From: Actinomycetota bacterium
GTDB lineage: Bacteria > Actinomycetota > Thermoleophilia > Gaiellales > Gaiellaceae
NCBI GenBank assembly: GCA_003136795.1
Contig: PLDP01000250.1
Location: forward strand, 10,613 to 16,192
Length of the DNA: 5,580 bases
Direction of reading: 5' to 3'
How positions within the stretch are numbered: position 1 is the first letter of the stretch; each line of letters begins with the position of its first letter. Shown here piece after piece: positions 4,753 to 5,580 of the stretch. The notes beneath the pieces are model-generated. The model had not been told where the DNA came from, did no database searches, and saw only the letters and a list, made by a program, of their open reading frames with translations. The translations under genes were made by a program, and so were the position numbers.

Positions 4753-5580
4753 TCAGTTGCGGGTCGAAACGAGCGGGCCCACCGCGACCCAGTGCACCTT
4801 GTTGTAGCGCACGACTTGGGCCTTGCTGATCGGATAGTAGTCGGTGGGGCTCGTCGTGATCGTCACGCCGGGGCGCATGAACGGGTTGACCTCGTTCAGA
4901 TGCTGGGCGGCGGTGAGGAGCGATTTGCGCGTTGGGTTCTTGCCCGCGTGCTGAAGCGCGTCGACCATCGAGAACGCGACGCCCATGCCGTAGAAGTTGT
5001 AGACGTCCGTGGGATTCGCATCCGGCGCGTACTTCTTCAGGATCGACTTGTAGAGCGCGACGACGGGATCCTTCGCCCATACCGCATCGGTCGGGTCCTT
5101 GACGAAGGCGATCGAGGTCGAACCGTTCGCGAGCTCAGGCGCATTCGCGCGGATGATGTCCATCACGTTCGGCGAGATGCAGATCGAGCTGATGTAGATC
5201 TTCGGGTGCCAGCCGAACTTGTGCGCGGCGAGGTAGGCGAGGATCGCGTACTGCGGCGTCACGTTCAGCACGAGCACGTTCGCGCCTGACGCGTGCAACG
5301 TCGACATCTGCGAGTCGATCGCCGTGTCAGTCGGCTCGTACGACTGCGACGCGACGATCTCGCCTGCCTTCGCACCGAGACCCTGCTTCAGCCCAGCGGC
5401 CATGTCGGTGCCGAAGGAGGAGTCCTCCGAAAGCACGGCGACCTTCGCGCCCGCGGTGGCGGCGATCGCGCGGCCGTAGATGATGCCTTCGGAGCGGAAG
5501 CTCGGCAGGTAGCCCATCGTCCACGGGTATTGCTTGAACTGGTCGCCGATCTGCGTGGTGCCGGTGCCGCCGAAGAGCTG
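4753..5580 (-). CDS. ABC transporter substrate-binding protein, branched-chain amino acid (LivJ/LivK) type, N-terminus beyond the window
   Basis: The last 275 residues of a periplasmic-binding-protein type I fold, Leu/Ile/Val-binding type (Peripla_BP_6). The frame runs open to the right edge, so the ATG at 5517 is internal and not the start. Family features in order are: a hinge segment ending MGYLPSFRSEG, the strand-helix KVAVLSEDSSFGTDMAAGLKQ, the SYEPTDTAIDSQ stretch with ANVLVLNVTPQYAI, the strand HPKIYISS, then NFYGMGVAFSMVDALQHAG with the helix KSLLTAAQHL, and a closing strand VRYNKVHWVAVGPLV. Full family members are about 370-430 residues with an export signal; that part lies outside the window. 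The protein captures a small solute outside the membrane for an ABC permease, but the ligand cannot be read from this part, since the family also binds aromatic acids, urea and amides. No permease or ATPase gene is visible. The coding sequence ends in TGA at 4753-4755. Confidence 0.9.
   Translation of the reverse strand, partial: QLFGGTGTTQIGDQFKQYPWTMGYLPSFRSEGIIYGRAIAATAGAKVAVLSEDSSFGTDMAAGLKQGLGAKAGEIVASQSYEPTDTAIDSQMSTLHASGANVLVLNVTPQYAILAYLAAHKFGWHPKIYISSICISPNVMDIIRANAPELANGSTSIAFVKDPTDAVWAKDPVVALYKSILKKYAPDANPTDVYNFYGMGVAFSMVDALQHAGKNPTRKSLLTAAQHLNEVNPFMRPGVTITTSPTDYYPISKAQVVRYNKVHWVAVGPLVSTRN

Noticed and set aside
4236..4829. Plus-strand open frame of 197 codons opposite the secreted-protein gene
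   Set aside because: Rich in Arg, Gly and Cys with no fold signal. It spans the signal peptide and ribosome binding site of the real minus-strand gene.

Overview
The window is GC-rich, gene-dense bacterial DNA with four-base start/stop overlaps, several GTG starts and almost no intergenic space. This style, plus a secreted Ala/Thr/Gly-rich protein with a lysine-rich strand and a LivJ/LivK-type binding protein, suggests an actinobacterium-like genome. Thermoleophilia (Solirubrobacterales or Gaiellales) is my best guess. That placement is inferred from gene style; no marker gene is present.

Positions 1-1909 are a plus-strand run of four coding sequences, each overlapping the next by exactly four bases. 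They are the last 30 codons of an unrecognised gene, a GNAT acetyltransferase with an extra uncharacterised C-terminal domain, a short GST-fold protein with a glutaredoxin-type CPYC motif, and a single-domain rhodanese. The last two both carry reactive-cysteine motifs, so this looks like a small operon touching thiol or sulfane-sulfur chemistry. The physiological substrate is not visible.

Positions 1911-5580 run on the minus strand and meet the plus-strand operon tail to tail with one base between stop codons. In transcription order (right to left) they are: the C-terminal 275 residues of a branched-chain-amino-acid-type ABC substrate-binding protein running off the right edge; a 61-base gap; a 375-residue secreted protein of no named family; a strong GC-rich hairpin acting as a terminator; then a DUF72 (YecE-like) TIM-barrel protein and a stand-alone class I glutamine amidotransferase, joined by a one-base TGATG overlap.

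No RNA genes, mobile elements, CRISPR arrays or attachment sites were seen, and there is no gene-free stretch over 300 bases. I did not find a clearly new system. The best leads are the DUF72-amidotransferase pair, the CPYC GST-fold protein beside the rhodanese, the extra domain on the acetyltransferase and the secreted protein.
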